NCBI RefSeq assembly: GCF_016862955.1
Contig: NZ_BONY01000018.1
Coordinates: 88,284-152,283 of the forward strand
Length of the DNA: 64,000 bases
Origin: Rhizocola hellebori
Lineage (GTDB): Bacteria; Actinomycetota; Actinomycetes; Mycobacteriales; Micromonosporaceae
Direction of reading: 5' to 3'
This document shows, piece by piece, positions 50,922-60,039 of this stretch (within the stretch, counting starts at the first letter, position 1; the number at the start of each line of letters is the position of its first letter). The notes under the pieces are model-generated. The model saw only the letters and a list, made by a program, of their open reading frames with translations, was not told where the DNA came from and ran no database searches. The translations under genes were made by a program, and so were the position numbers.

Positions 50922-51302
50922 TTAGTAGAGGCTGATGCCGTCCAGGAAACCCCAGGCGTCCAAGGTGTTCCAGGACTCGAAATAGTTGGTGTTGCCGTTG
51001 CCGCACACCGAGACGGTGTCGGTGCGCAGCCGGGTGTAATTCGAGGTCACCCAGCTGACCTGGTAACGAGCACATTTTCCGTCGGCTTTCGTATCTTTGA
51101 TGGTTCCGCCGACCAGCACCGTCTCGCCAGTCCATGAGTCGAGGCATGCGCTGCCGTAGAAGTGTGCCCCCGTGATGTTGCGGTCGAAGTCGACCCAGAA
51201 ATCACAGGTTCCTCCTGCATGCGCAGGCGTTTGCACCCCCACCAGGACAACGCCGAAGGTCACGAGACTCGTGGCCCATGTGGCCAATTTCCTACGTGTC
51301 AT
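50922..51302 (-). CDS. Small secreted Cys-containing protein
   Basis: A 126-residue secreted protein; the ATG at 51302 starts a signal peptide (ATWATSLVTFGVVLVGVQTP, cleavage near AHA). The mature part (about 97 residues) has four Cys (GGTCDFWVD, SACLDSWTG, GKCARYQVS, SVCGNGN), probably two disulfides, and is beta-rich. An upstream start lacks a signal peptide. Similar small secreted proteins are common in actinomycetes; function unknown. Confidence 0.7.
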   Translation of the reverse strand: MTRRKLATWATSLVTFGVVLVGVQTPAHAGGTCDFWVDFDRNITGAHFYGSACLDSWTGETVLVGGTIKDTKADGKCARYQVSWVTSNYTRLRTDTVSVCGNGNTNYFESWNTLDAWGFLDGISLY

Positions 51303-51364
51303 TTGGGCAGATTGGGGGAGATCGGTTTCAAATCGGTTACAGCACAGGCCGATCGGCGGTGGGC

Positions 51365-52142
51365 CTAGGTGGTTGAGCGGCGGCGGTTGAGCAGCCACCA
51401 AGCGGTTACCAGGTCCTCAGTGCGCCTGAGGTCGAGGCCGGTGAGCTCATGGAACCGGTGGACCCGGTACCGGATAGTGTTGGGGTGCACCGCAAGCCGC
51501 TGCGCGACGTCACTGACCTGCTGGTTGCATTCGAGATAGACGCGGGTGGTCTCCTCGATGTCGCGGTTGGCCCGGCCGTCGAAGGCGTGCAGATGGCGGT
51601 CGGCGAGTCCCTCGGCGGTGCCGCTGGCCGACAGCACCAGCGGGCGCGGCCCGAGGTCGGCGAGCCTGACAATGCCGGTCTGACCGAAGCGCTGCGCGGT
51701 GTCCAGGGCCAGCACCGCATCGACGAATCCGTCGTGGAGCGGGGGGAGCGCGACAGCCGGGCCGACGGCGACCAGACGGTCGACGCCGTGCTCGGGTGCT
51801 TTCGGCGCGATGAAACCGAGACTGGCCCCGACTTCGGCGAAAAGCAGCCTCTCGGCGGGCATGCGCAAGGCGGAGGCGATGGCCCGGCGTACGACGTTGG
51901 CCTCGGCCCGGGGTGGCGGCCGACGCCGCGAGCGGGACATAGCGGGCTCGCGGGTCGAGCCCGAAAAGGTGCGCGTCACGGTCGATCTGCTCGGCGGGAA
52001 ACGTCCCGCTGAGCACGCCGCCGGCGAAGGTGGAGCGGCGCTCGGCGTCGAAATAGGCGCGTTGCAGGGCGAGGTCGTGATGGGCCACGCCAAAATACTC
52101 GTCGATCCAAGGAGCGTGCCGCTGGTGGCCAAAAACCACCAT
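51365..52142 (-). pseudogene. PucR/CdaR-type regulator gene with a frameshift
   Basis: From the ATG at 52142 the frame reads like a regulator (WIDEYFGVAHHDLALQRAYF, GVLSGTFPAEQIDRDAHLFG, RARYVPLAAS) until about 51930. The protein-like reading then continues in another frame (NVVRRAIASALRMPAERLLF ... ALDTAQRFGQTGIVRLADLG) and ends with the HTH_30 domain SDVAQRLAVHPNTIRYRVHR, typical of PucR-family proteins. One indel joins the two halves. It is either a pseudogene or a sequencing error; a neighbour at 52223 shows the same kind of break. Confidence 0.72.
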
Positions 52143-52222
52143 CGCGATTGCGGCTGAGGCGCCCGTGTTGTGGCGACGTCCGCCGAATGTCAGGTGTAGA
52201 CGGTGGGCATAGAGTGAACGGC

Positions 52223-52763
52223 GTGAATTGGCCTGCGTTGCTGACCACCCTTGCCACCCTTGCTGCTGGCGCTGCCATTGGATTCGCGCCGACGTTGTTG
52301 CTCGAACGCCGCAAGGAGCTGCGAGACCTGCGCACCCGCTGGGACACCGAGCTGCACCACCTCGCTGTCGACTTCGTGTCGGCGGCGGAGATGTGCAGGC
52401 ATCTGGACAGGCAGTATGCCGACGCTGTGGACAAGCCCGCGCACCACGCACGCTCCGACGAGGAGCGGCGGCGCATGTGGCTGGTATTCGTCCAGCTTAG
52501 GTTCGTGGGCAGCGAGCGAGTGCAGCGGGTGGCCCGAATGGTCGTGCGCCACTCGTGGGGCCTATCGCGAGGTCAAGGAAGGCAGGCCTGATCCGCGAGA
52601 GGGCGAGTTTGGCCCGCAACCGCCCGCGGCTCGGCTCTCCGAGGCGATCTACGAGTTCATCCGCGCGGTCCGCGCTCAGCTGCGAGTGGAGCACGCTGGC
52701 GAGATCGCCACCGACGAACCCGAGGACTGGCCGATCCCCTCGCAGGTGAAGTCGAAGCAGTAG
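52223..52763 (+). pseudogene. Small membrane-anchored protein gene with a frameshift
   Basis: From the GTG at 52223: one hydrophobic helix (LLTTLATLAAGAAIGFAPTL), a positively charged coiled coil (LERRKELRDLRTRWDTELHH) and QLRFVGSERVQRVARMVV. Near 52555 at a run of G (GTGGGGCC) the protein-like reading passes to the next frame (AYREVKEGRPDPREGEFGPQ, LSEAIYEFIRAVRAQLRVEH) and ends at 52763. The original protein had about 180 residues. This may be a homopolymer sequencing error or a real mutation. Confidence 0.6.
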
Positions 52764-52867
52764 ACCTCAGCCGAGTATCCAGGTTCACCCGACCGCAACC
52801 CATCGGCGGGGAAAGCCCACATCGAAGCCTGATGGCGAGCTAGGGCCTCCTGAACAACGCGACAGAG

Positions 52868-52901
52868 AACCCATGTGGCATGGTGTGTTGCCACATGGGT
52901 T
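52868..52901. terminator. Terminator hairpin
   Basis: AACCCATGTGGCA (52868-52880) pairs perfectly with TGCCACATGGGTT (52889-52901), 13-bp stem, 8-base loop, about 105 bp past the end of the plus-strand gene at 52763. Confidence 0.8.
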
Positions 52902-52945
52902 GAGGTGTCTATTGAGCCTCAGGCGCTGGCCTTGAATCGTGGAAA

Positions 52946-52977
52946 GATTCGGGCCGCCGGATACTGCGGCCCGAATC
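52946..52977. terminator. Terminator hairpin for the RTX gene
   Basis: GATTCGGGCCGC (52946-52957) pairs with GCGGCCCGAATC (52966-52977), 12-bp perfect stem, 8-base loop, 8 bp beyond the stop of the RTX-repeat gene. On the minus strand TTTCC follows. Confidence 0.85.
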
Positions 52978-52984
52978 TCGCGGG

Positions 52985-54172
52985 CTATTCGCAGGCCGTC
53001 ATCGAGGTTCCGCCAGGCCCCAAGTCACAGCTGTCGGTACCGGGGCCGCCGTTGAGAGTGTCGGAGTGGTTGTCCCCGCGCAAGGTGTCATCGCCCTCCG
53101 CACCCCAGATCGAGTCGTTGCCGTCCCCGCCCAGAATGTAGTCAGGTCCTCCCCAGCCGTTGAGCGAGTCGTTGCCGCCGTAGCCGATGATGATGTCACC
53201 TGCATCGCCGTACCCACCGTTGATGGTGTTGTCAGAATCGTTGCCGATGAGCCAGTCGGCGGCTTCCGATCCCCATAGTGCCTCCACATCGGAGGCTATG
53301 GTGTCGCCTTCGCCGGAGGAGCCGTCGTCGCCGGATACGCCGTCGAGGTCTGCGATCACGGGGGAGGAGGAGTCGTGGTCGCTATAGGACACTTCGTCGA
53401 AGCCGGGCCCGCCGGAGAAGTAGTCGGCTCCCCTGGTGCCGCTGCCCATGTCGCCGTAGAGGTCGTCGTTGCCGCCCAGGCCCAGCAGGATGTCGCTGCC
53501 GCCTCCGCCGAACAGTTCGTTGTCGACGTCGCTGCCGATCACCCAGTCGTTGAAGGCGCTGCCTTCCAGGCGTTCGATGTCGGTGCCGATGTTGTCGCCC
53601 TCGCCGGAGACGCCGTCGTCGGCCACCCCGTCCGGATCCATGGTCACGCCGGCTGGGGCGTCCTTGAAGATGACGTAATCCCAGCCGCTCCCGCCGATCA
53701 GAGTATCGGCGCCTGCATCCCAGTAGAACTGGTCGTCGCCGCTCCAGCCGTTGAGGGTGTCGTTGCCGTTTCCGCCGAAAAGCCAGTCCATCCCCGAGCC
53801 GCCGATGATCCGGTCGTTGCCGTCGCCGCCGAAAAGGCGGCTGAACGTCGGGGTCAGGTAGTCGAGGAAGTCGTTTCCATCGAGCGTCCAGAGGCGTATC
53901 TCGGTGACGCCCGCCGCTTTGCAGTGCACCAGTGTCGGGTCCGCTCCCGGGTGCAAGCACCCGGCGCCGGGCACGATCGGTGCGGTGTCGTCGACGGTGT
54001 AGTTCGCACCGACCAGGCGGACGGCCACGCTGTTCACCGTGCCCGCGCCGGCGGTGAAACTGAGGATGCCCCCGCTGATGGAAGCCGATCCATCGGCGGC
54101 CAGGGCGGGCGAGGCCAAGCCCACGCCCGCCGCGACAACCGCGGCGACAAGACCCAAACGGTAGATAATCAT
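52985..54172 (-). CDS. Secreted calcium-binding RTX-repeat protein
   Basis: A 395-residue protein with a signal peptide (LVAAVVAAGVGLASPALAAD), a short beta region, and from about residue 110 many GGxGxDxL nonapeptides (FGGDGNDRIIGGSGMDWLFG, GGNGNDTLNGWSGDDQFYWD, LGLGGNDDLYG, GGDGNDSIWGAEGDDTLRGD). These repeats bind calcium and fold as parallel beta-rolls after secretion. No enzymatic domain is present, so a structural or adhesive role is likely. It ends in a Cys-containing tail (CDLGPGGTSMTACE). Confidence 0.9.
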   Translation of the reverse strand: MIIYRLGLVAAVVAAGVGLASPALAADGSASISGGILSFTAGAGTVNSVAVRLVGANYTVDDTAPIVPGAGCLHPGADPTLVHCKAAGVTEIRLWTLDGNDFLDYLTPTFSRLFGGDGNDRIIGGSGMDWLFGGNGNDTLNGWSGDDQFYWDAGADTLIGGSGWDYVIFKDAPAGVTMDPDGVADDGVSGEGDNIGTDIERLEGSAFNDWVIGSDVDNELFGGGGSDILLGLGGNDDLYGDMGSGTRGADYFSGGPGFDEVSYSDHDSSSPVIADLDGVSGDDGSSGEGDTIASDVEALWGSEAADWLIGNDSDNTINGGYGDAGDIIIGYGGNDSLNGWGGPDYILGGDGNDSIWGAEGDDTLRGDNHSDTLNGGPGTDSCDLGPGGTSMTACE

Positions 54173-54485
54173 GCCCGCAAGAATGGGGCCAGACGCGCGG
54201 CCCCGCGATATCGGTTAGACGACAGAGGTGCACCGGGATCGGGCCCGAGTGATCGACACATTGAACATCATGATGGTTCGGATTAGGATGACGCAACTGT
54301 CGGAAAACGCTTTCCAGCGCTGACCCTTGGGGGCCGTTCATGAAGCGATAGCAATCCGGTCCGTTGAGTCGACGACGTGGCGGCGCGCGTCCTGCCTGCA
54401 AGATCAGGCAACCCGCATGATTTCACCCTGTCATCCGGGCTGGCGCGTGCGTTGCTGCCCGGGTGCGATCGTCAGAAGGATCGCC
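54173..54485. other. Intergenic region between divergent secreted-protein genes
   Basis: 313 bp. It should hold both promoters; the phrase GGAAAACGCTTTCC at 54302-54315 is a near-palindrome of the LacI-operator type and lies upstream of the sugar-related gene at 54486. Regulation by a LacI-family protein is inference. No gene seen. Confidence 0.4.
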
Positions 54486-57400
54486 ATGAGTTCCCAACTC
54501 GTCCCTGAAGTGGCCCGCCGTCGCCACCGGGCACCAGCCCTCGTCCTGGGGCTGGCCGTGTTGCTGTCGTGGGCGTCTGCGCCCGGGCCGGTACACGCCG
54601 CGATTCCGGCGCAGGATGCCGGAGTCACGTTGCGCACCTACAACCTCGGAACCGACCTATCCAGACTGTGCACGCTCAAGCCCGGACAGACTCCCAACTT
54701 CGACAAGCTGATGCCGGTGATCAATTGGTCGACCTTGGCCGACTTCGGTATCGCTGACAAATTCCTCACCCAGGTTGTCGCCAACATCAATATCACCACG
54801 GCCGGTTCTTACGCTTTCCGGCTTACCAGCGACGACGGCTCCCTTTTGCGCATCGACAAAAGCACCGTCATCGACAACGACGACGTGAACAGTACGTTCA
54901 CGACGGTCATCATCCACGACGGCCTGCACGGCGCGACGCCCAAGGATGGGGCCATCGACCTGTCTGCCGGCTATCACAAGCTGCGCATCGAACATTTCGA
55001 CAATACAAACGGGCAGGCGCTCAAACTGGAGTGGCAGCCACCGGGCTCGGCACAGTTTGTCCTCGTGCCGACGACCGCGCTGAGCACCGAAGCCGGAGTC
55101 ACTCGGGTGACCGCACCTGGGACCAAAGAGTGTATTGGGGGCATGGACACCCCGGGCGACGGGCTGCCGCTGAACGCGGTGCACCCGAACTACACGCTGA
55201 CCAATTTGCGTCCCAGCGGGTTCGAGCCGAAAGTCACCGGGATGGACTGGCTGCCCGACAATCGGCTAGCCATCACCACATGGGGCGGCGACTACGGCAC
55301 CACCGAACCGCTTGGCGAGGCCTATCTGCTGGGCAACGTCACCGGCACCACCTCTGGCACGCAGGTGACGGTGAAGCGGATCGCCACCGGGTTGCAGGAC
55401 CCTATGGGAATCAAGTATGTGGACGGCAAACTGTATGTCTCCGAGCGGTCCCGGCTGGTAGAGCTGAGCGACACCAACGGCGATGACATCATCGACAGCA
55501 AGCGCACGGTGGCGACCTGGCCGTTCGGCGGGACCTACCACGAGTTCGGGTTCGGCCTGCTGTACAAGGACGGCTACTTCTATCTCAACGCGTCGGTGCA
55601 GATCACCCCTGGCGGGCACACGACCAGACCGCAGCTCGCACCCAATCGCGGCACCGCGATCAAAGTGAACAAGGCCACCGGTCAGATCGAGTACACGGCA
55701 AGCGGATTGCGTACCCCCAACGGCATCGGATGGGGCCCTGAAGGCGGCATATTCGTCGCCGACAATCAAGGTGATTGGCTACCCGCCAACAAGCTGGTGC
55801 AGCTCAAGCAGGGCCGGTTCTTCGGCCACTACAACGATCCGGCGGGTCCGTTTGACTCGAACCCGGTGACGCAGCCGGTCCTGTGGCTGCCGCACAACGA
55901 GATCGCGAACTCGCCGAGCACACCGATCATGCTCCAGGACGGCCTGTTCGCCGGGCAGATGCTTTTCGGCGACGTCACCTATGGCGGGATCCAGCGCGGG
56001 TACCTGGAGAAGGTCAACGGCGAATATCAGGGCGCGGTTTTCCGCTTCACCCAAGGGCTTGAGGCCGGTATCAGCCGGATCACCCTCGGCCCCGACGGCG
56101 CGATCTACGCGGGCGGCATCGGCGACGAACGCGCTAGCAGCAACTGGCATCAACAGGGCAAGCTCCGCTTCGGTCTGCAAAAGCTGACCCCCAGCGGCAG
56201 CAGCGCATTCGACATTCTGGCGATGCGGGCGGTAGGCGGCGGCTTCGAACTCGAATACACACAGCCGTTGTCGGCCGCGACGCTGAGCTCCCTGACGTCG
56301 CGGTATGCCGTCCAGCAATGGCGTTACGTCCCGACATCCGACTATGGCGGGCCAAAGGTCGATCAGGAAACGCTGAGCGTCACCTCGGCCATCCCTTCGG
56401 CCGACGGCAAGAAAGTCACGTTGAGAATCAACGGCTTGGAGTCTGGGCGGGTGGTGCATGTGCATTCGCCTCGGCCATTCACCTCCGCTTCAGGGCAGTC
56501 CCTGTGGAGCACGGAGGCCTGGTACACACTAAATTCTCTGCCGGGAATCACCTATGAGGCCGAGCAGGCGGCCCTCAGCGGTGCCACCGCAGCGTCCGAG
56601 CATGCTGGCTATAGCGGAACCGGCTACGCCGACTTCGCCGAGACGGCCGCGACCGGTGGGTACACCGAATGGACAGTCAACGTGCCGAGTGCCGGCAGCC
56701 ATTCGCTGGCATTCCGTTACGCCAACGGCAAGACCGCCGACCGGCCGCTGGCCATCGCGGTCAACGGCACCACTGTCAGCCCAGCGTTTTCGTTCCCGCC
56801 GACAGGCGCGTGGAATATCTGGCGAACAGCATCGCTGACCACCACTCTACCGGCCGGGCAGGTCAAGATCCGTGCGACCACGACGGGCGCCAACGGCGCC
56901 AACCTCGACCACGTCGTCGTCGTGCCGGTACCGCGCATCTCGCTGTTCGACGGCGCCGGCCTGGCGGCGTGGGAGAAGACGGACGGCACCCCAGCGACTT
57001 GGCCGGTGGCAGGCGGATCCATGGAATCGCTCAACGGAAACATCCGCACCAGAGCCAAATTCGGCGACTTCAAACTGCATGTCGAATGGCTGGAACCCAC
57101 CTACCCGCCTGAGGTCACCGGACAGGCCCGCGGCAACAGCGGAGCATACCTTCAGGAGCGCTACGAGATTCAGGTACTGGATTCCTACGGCGACACCACA
57201 TTGGCCAACAATGAGGCGGGAGCCATCTACCTCAAGCGTGCCCCGGACCGAAACATGGCCACCGCGCCCAACACGTGGCAGACGTACGACATCACGTTCC
57301 GCGCGGCGCGGTTCAACGCGTCGGGAACGAAGGTCGAAAATGCCAGGGTCACCGTGGTGTGGAACGGGGTGGTAGTCCACAACAACGTCGCCATCGACGG

Positions 57401-57518
57401 CCCCACCGGCAACGGCCAGCCCGAGGGCCCCTCGCCCGGCTCCATCGGCTTGCAAGATCACGGCGACCCGGGCGCGAACCCCCGCTTCCGCAACATCTGG
57501 ATCGAACCGCTGAGCTAA
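54486..57518 (+). CDS. Secreted multidomain sugar-related protein: PA14, glucose/sorbosone dehydrogenase-like propeller, CBM6, DUF1080
   Basis: A 1010-residue secreted protein; AGAAGGATCGCC precedes the ATG at 54486. Signal peptide to about residue 38 (LSWASAPGPVHAA). PA14-like domain near 75-200 (AGSYAFRLTSDDGSLLRIDK, IIHDGLHGATPKDGA), then a beta-propeller of the glucose/sorbosone dehydrogenase type (MGIKYVDGKLYVSERSRLVE, YHEFGFGLLYKDGYFYLNAS, LGPDGAIYAGGIGDERAS), a CBM6-like module (YEAEQAALSGATAASEHAGY) and a C-terminal DUF1080 domain (FGDFKLHVEWLEPT, RGNSGAYLQERYEIQVLDSY), known as 3-keto-glycoside hydrolase-like. Likely binds and processes plant or microbial polysaccharide; the combined reaction is inferred. 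Confidence 0.88.
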   Translation: MSSQLVPEVARRRHRAPALVLGLAVLLSWASAPGPVHAAIPAQDAGVTLRTYNLGTDLSRLCTLKPGQTPNFDKLMPVINWSTLADFGIADKFLTQVVANINITTAGSYAFRLTSDDGSLLRIDKSTVIDNDDVNSTFTTVIIHDGLHGATPKDGAIDLSAGYHKLRIEHFDNTNGQALKLEWQPPGSAQFVLVPTTALSTEAGVTRVTAPGTKECIGGMDTPGDGLPLNAVHPNYTLTNLRPSGFEPKVTGMDWLPDNRLAITTWGGDYGTTEPLGEAYLLGNVTGTTSGTQVTVKRIATGLQDPMGIKYVDGKLYVSERSRLVELSDTNGDDIIDSKRTVATWPFGGTYHEFGFGLLYKDGYFYLNASVQITPGGHTTRPQLAPNRGTAIKVNKATGQIEYTASGLRTPNGIGWGPEGGIFVADNQGDWLPANKLVQLKQGRFFGHYNDPAGPFDSNPVTQPVLWLPHNEIANSPSTPIMLQDGLFAGQMLFGDVTYGGIQRGYLEKVNGEYQGAVFRFTQGLEAGISRITLGPDGAIYAGGIGDERASSNWHQQGKLRFGLQKLTPSGSSAFDILAMRAVGGGFELEYTQPLSAATLSSLTSRYAVQQWRYVPTSDYGGPKVDQETLSVTSAIPSADGKKVTLRINGLESGRVVHVHSPRPFTSASGQSLWSTEAWYTLNSLPGITYEAEQAALSGATAASEHAGYSGTGYADFAETAATGGYTEWTVNVPSAGSHSLAFRYANGKTADRPLAIAVNGTTVSPAFSFPPTGAWNIWRTASLTTTLPAGQVKIRATTTGANGANLDHVVVVPVPRISLFDGAGLAAWEKTDGTPATWPVAGGSMESLNGNIRTRAKFGDFKLHVEWLEPTYPPEVTGQARGNSGAYLQERYEIQVLDSYGDTTLANNEAGAIYLKRAPDRNMATAPNTWQTYDITFRAARFNASGTKVENARVTVVWNGVVVHNNVAIDGPTGNGQPEGPSPGSIGLQDHGDPGANPRFRNIWIEPLS

Positions 57519-57529
57519 CGCACGCTCTG

Positions 57530-57560
57530 GTGCCGCCGCCGGCTTTCCGCGCGGCGGCAC
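57530..57560 (+). terminator. Terminator hairpin
   Basis: GTGCCGCCGC (57530-57539) pairs with GCGGCGGCAC (57551-57560), 10-bp perfect stem, 11-base loop, 11 bp after the multidomain gene. Confidence 0.8.
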
Positions 57561-57659
57561 GCGGATGTCGGCACTGCGGGCCTTGGGAAGGCCCGGGGAC
57601 ACCGGGTCTTGGCGGGGTGTCCTAAACTACGAGGCCCCTAACCCCGTTTGGAGCCGAAG

Positions 57660-58805
57660 GTGCCGGAGCCCGCCGATTTCGCGGAGTTTTACGGCACCAG
57701 TTTCAATTCACTCTGCGTGCAGTTGCATGCACACACAGGTGATCTCGCTGAGGCTCAGGATGTGGTGCAGGAGGCGTTCTGCCGGGCTTTGGCCCGATGG
57801 CCCCGCATCTCCCAATACGAGGACCCGGTGGCCTGGGTACGCAAAGTCGCCTGGAACATCGCGACCAGCCGCTGGCGGCGCGTGCGCACAGCGGTCGAGT
57901 ACGCCGCGCGCCAGCGCGAGCAGCACACGCCCGGGCCTGACCCGTCGCGATTGGACCTGATGGCAGCGCTCGCCGAGCTGCCCGCCCGGCAGCGCCAGGC
58001 CGTGGTGCTCCACTACCTCAACGATCTGCCGATCTCCGACATCGCCGCCATCACCGGCGCGGCCGAGGGCACGGTGAAGTCCTGGCTGCACCGGGCGCGG
58101 AACACGTTAGACAGCCGGCTGGAGGTGCGCGACGACGTCAAGCCCGACGTGCGGCAGCCGGGCGTCGAGGCCACCTACCGCACGGTGCGCAAACGGCACA
58201 CCCGCAATACCGTGGTCGGGGCGATCATCATCATCGCTGCGACCGCTGCGCTTGCCCTGCTTCCCTTCGGTCTGGGCGAGAAGCCGGCGCCGATCGACCC
58301 GACGCCGACCCCGTCGGCCTCGCCTTCAGCGTCGGCGGCGCCCGGCGCGGGTGAGTTCGTCAGCCCGAGCGCGGCCGCCACGGCCTCGCCCACCGCGACG
58401 CCGTGCACGTCGGACCCGATCGGCAATTACGGCGGGCACCTCAACCCGGACTCTTCGGTGCAGATGGGCTACCGCGACTTCCCCAGCGGAAGCCAGACGA
58501 TGCCCTTCTGTGCAGGCGTGCGGCTCAAGGTGCTTTGGGCCACCTACCGTTACGACCCGGCTGACGGGATCTATCACCTCGTCCAGTCCGGCGAGGTATA
58601 CCTGGACAGCAACAATCCACAGCGGACAGTGCGGGCGACCATCACCGCGGGCTGCACCGACTCCTTCTTCACCATCGCCGACGTGGCGATCCCGTCCGCC
58701 CTCGACCAGAACGCCATCATGACGATGGAAACACCCGGCGGTCCCTTCTGGGACTACAAGCACCGCGCCACCGGCCTTGCCTACCGAGGCGGGTGCTTCA
58801 GGTGA
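57660..58805 (+). CDS. ECF sigma factor fused to a transmembrane helix and outer domain
   Basis: A 381-residue protein. Region 2 of an ECF sigma factor spans about residues 5-75 (LAEAQDVVQEAFCRALARWP) and region 4 about 115-170 (LPARQRQAVVLHYLNDLPIS, AAEGTVKSWLHRARNTLDSR). A transmembrane helix follows (VVGAIIIIAATAALALLPFG), then a Ser/Pro/Ala linker and a Cys-containing outer domain (AGVRLKVLWATYRYDPADGI, TAGCTDSFFTIADVAIPS). So sensor, anchor and sigma domains lie on one chain, making it a possible self-regulated membrane sigma factor. GTG at 57660 has GGAG upstream. The next gene overlaps it by GTGA. Confidence 0.87.
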   Translation: MPEPADFAEFYGTSFNSLCVQLHAHTGDLAEAQDVVQEAFCRALARWPRISQYEDPVAWVRKVAWNIATSRWRRVRTAVEYAARQREQHTPGPDPSRLDLMAALAELPARQRQAVVLHYLNDLPISDIAAITGAAEGTVKSWLHRARNTLDSRLEVRDDVKPDVRQPGVEATYRTVRKRHTRNTVVGAIIIIAATAALALLPFGLGEKPAPIDPTPTPSASPSASAAPGAGEFVSPSAAATASPTATPCTSDPIGNYGGHLNPDSSVQMGYRDFPSGSQTMPFCAGVRLKVLWATYRYDPADGIYHLVQSGEVYLDSNNPQRTVRATITAGCTDSFFTIADVAIPSALDQNAIMTMETPGGPFWDYKHRATGLAYRGGCFR

Positions 58806-59926
58806 CCGAGCGAATCTGGCGGCTGTCCATCGCAGCGATCCTGGCCGTGTTCAGCTCACTGGTGCTGGCGACGCCGGCCATGGCCGACCCGGTGGACACC
58901 GAGATTTGGCTTCTGGGCAACCGTTCCGCGCGCAGCGGCGTTTACCGGGTCTTTCTGCCTGCCACCTATTTCAGCGCGGGGCTCAACTTCAGCGCCCCGG
59001 TCGCGGTACCAGTCGTCATCAAGGTCGATATTTCCAAGCTGCAATCCGACCGAGTTGCCGCCGAGTTTCCCGGCTGCCAGCTGGAAGGCCAGATAGCGAC
59101 CTGCGCTGTGCAGGTCAACACCCCCGGGCAGACCAACCAGTTCATTTATCAGCTCAAACCCGTCGGCTCGCCGTCGCCTGGCCCGGCCGGATCGTTCACG
59201 GCCACCATCGCCAGTGAGAACGAGGACCCGGTGCCGGGCAACAACACCCTGCGCGTGGATGTCGACCTGAACACGAGCGTGGCCGCCCACTACACGGTCG
59301 GCGTCGATGACGTGTCCGGCGCTGTCGGCGACACTGTCGCGGTGCCTGTGCGCTTCTCCAACAAGGGCCCCAACACCCTCTTCGACGTGGTGATAAGCCG
59401 TCCCGACGGCGGGGGCGGCAAAGACTTCGTCGGCGGCGACGGGTGCGTCATGTCTCCCATCCCGCAATGCAAGGTGCCGCAGGTGGCACCCGGGGCGACC
59501 GTCGTTGTCAACGTGAAGTTCCGGATCAGGCGATGTTTCCAGCCGGTGGCAAGCGATCCTGACTATCCCGCGTCGGTGGACGGCAACATGCCGGTCTACG
59601 GCAGCACGCAAGGGCACGCCACCCCGGTCCTCGACCAGCCCAGCGACACCCGCTTCAAGATCACCGTGGCGGGGTGCCGCCAGTCGGAGCCACGGGCACC
59701 GGTCGTGGCGCAGCCGGGCGCCACCCCGGCGGCGGCGCCTACCGAATCGGCGAGCCCGCAGCCTTCGTCATCCTCCACTCCTTCGCCCTCGCCCAGCCCG
59801 TCGGAGTCTTCCGCCGCGTCGCCTGAAGAGGGCGGGGAGTGGGTCTGGCGTACAGGCGTCGTCGCGGTGGGCACGGGGTCGCTGGCGCTGCTGCTGTGGC
59901 GTCGCGCCCGGAGCTGGCCACGGTGA
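58802..59926 (+). CDS. Surface protein with DUF11-like domains and C-terminal membrane anchor
   Basis: A 374-residue protein. The GTG at 58802 overlaps the sigma-factor stop (GTGA), giving translational coupling. Signal peptide (LSIAAILAVFSSLVLATPAM), two beta-rich ectodomains including a DUF11-like one (AVGDTVAVPVRFSNKGPNTL), a Ser/Pro linker (PSSSSTPSPSPSPSES) and a C-terminal helix (GVVAVGTGSLALLLW) before RRAR. Same plan as the gene at 45975. Cotranslation with the membrane-anchored sigma factor suggests it is a partner, ligand or target of that regulator. Confidence 0.78.
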   Translation: MTERIWRLSIAAILAVFSSLVLATPAMADPVDTEIWLLGNRSARSGVYRVFLPATYFSAGLNFSAPVAVPVVIKVDISKLQSDRVAAEFPGCQLEGQIATCAVQVNTPGQTNQFIYQLKPVGSPSPGPAGSFTATIASENEDPVPGNNTLRVDVDLNTSVAAHYTVGVDDVSGAVGDTVAVPVRFSNKGPNTLFDVVISRPDGGGGKDFVGGDGCVMSPIPQCKVPQVAPGATVVVNVKFRIRRCFQPVASDPDYPASVDGNMPVYGSTQGHATPVLDQPSDTRFKITVAGCRQSEPRAPVVAQPGATPAAAPTESASPQPSSSSTPSPSPSPSESSAASPEEGGEWVWRTGVVAVGTGSLALLLWRRARSWPR

Positions 59927-60039
59927 GGTTCGGCAACCCAGGAAAATAAGGGTGCAACCTTCCTCGGCCCTTAGACGTGGTACCGCGTCCAGCCCCACGA
60001 CGGGCCAGCCGTCGGGGATACGGGGAGAGGGGTTTCCAC

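Noticed and set aside
53040..53860. Repeated DNA segments
   Set aside because: Explained by RTX GGxGxDxL repeats of the calcium-binding protein.
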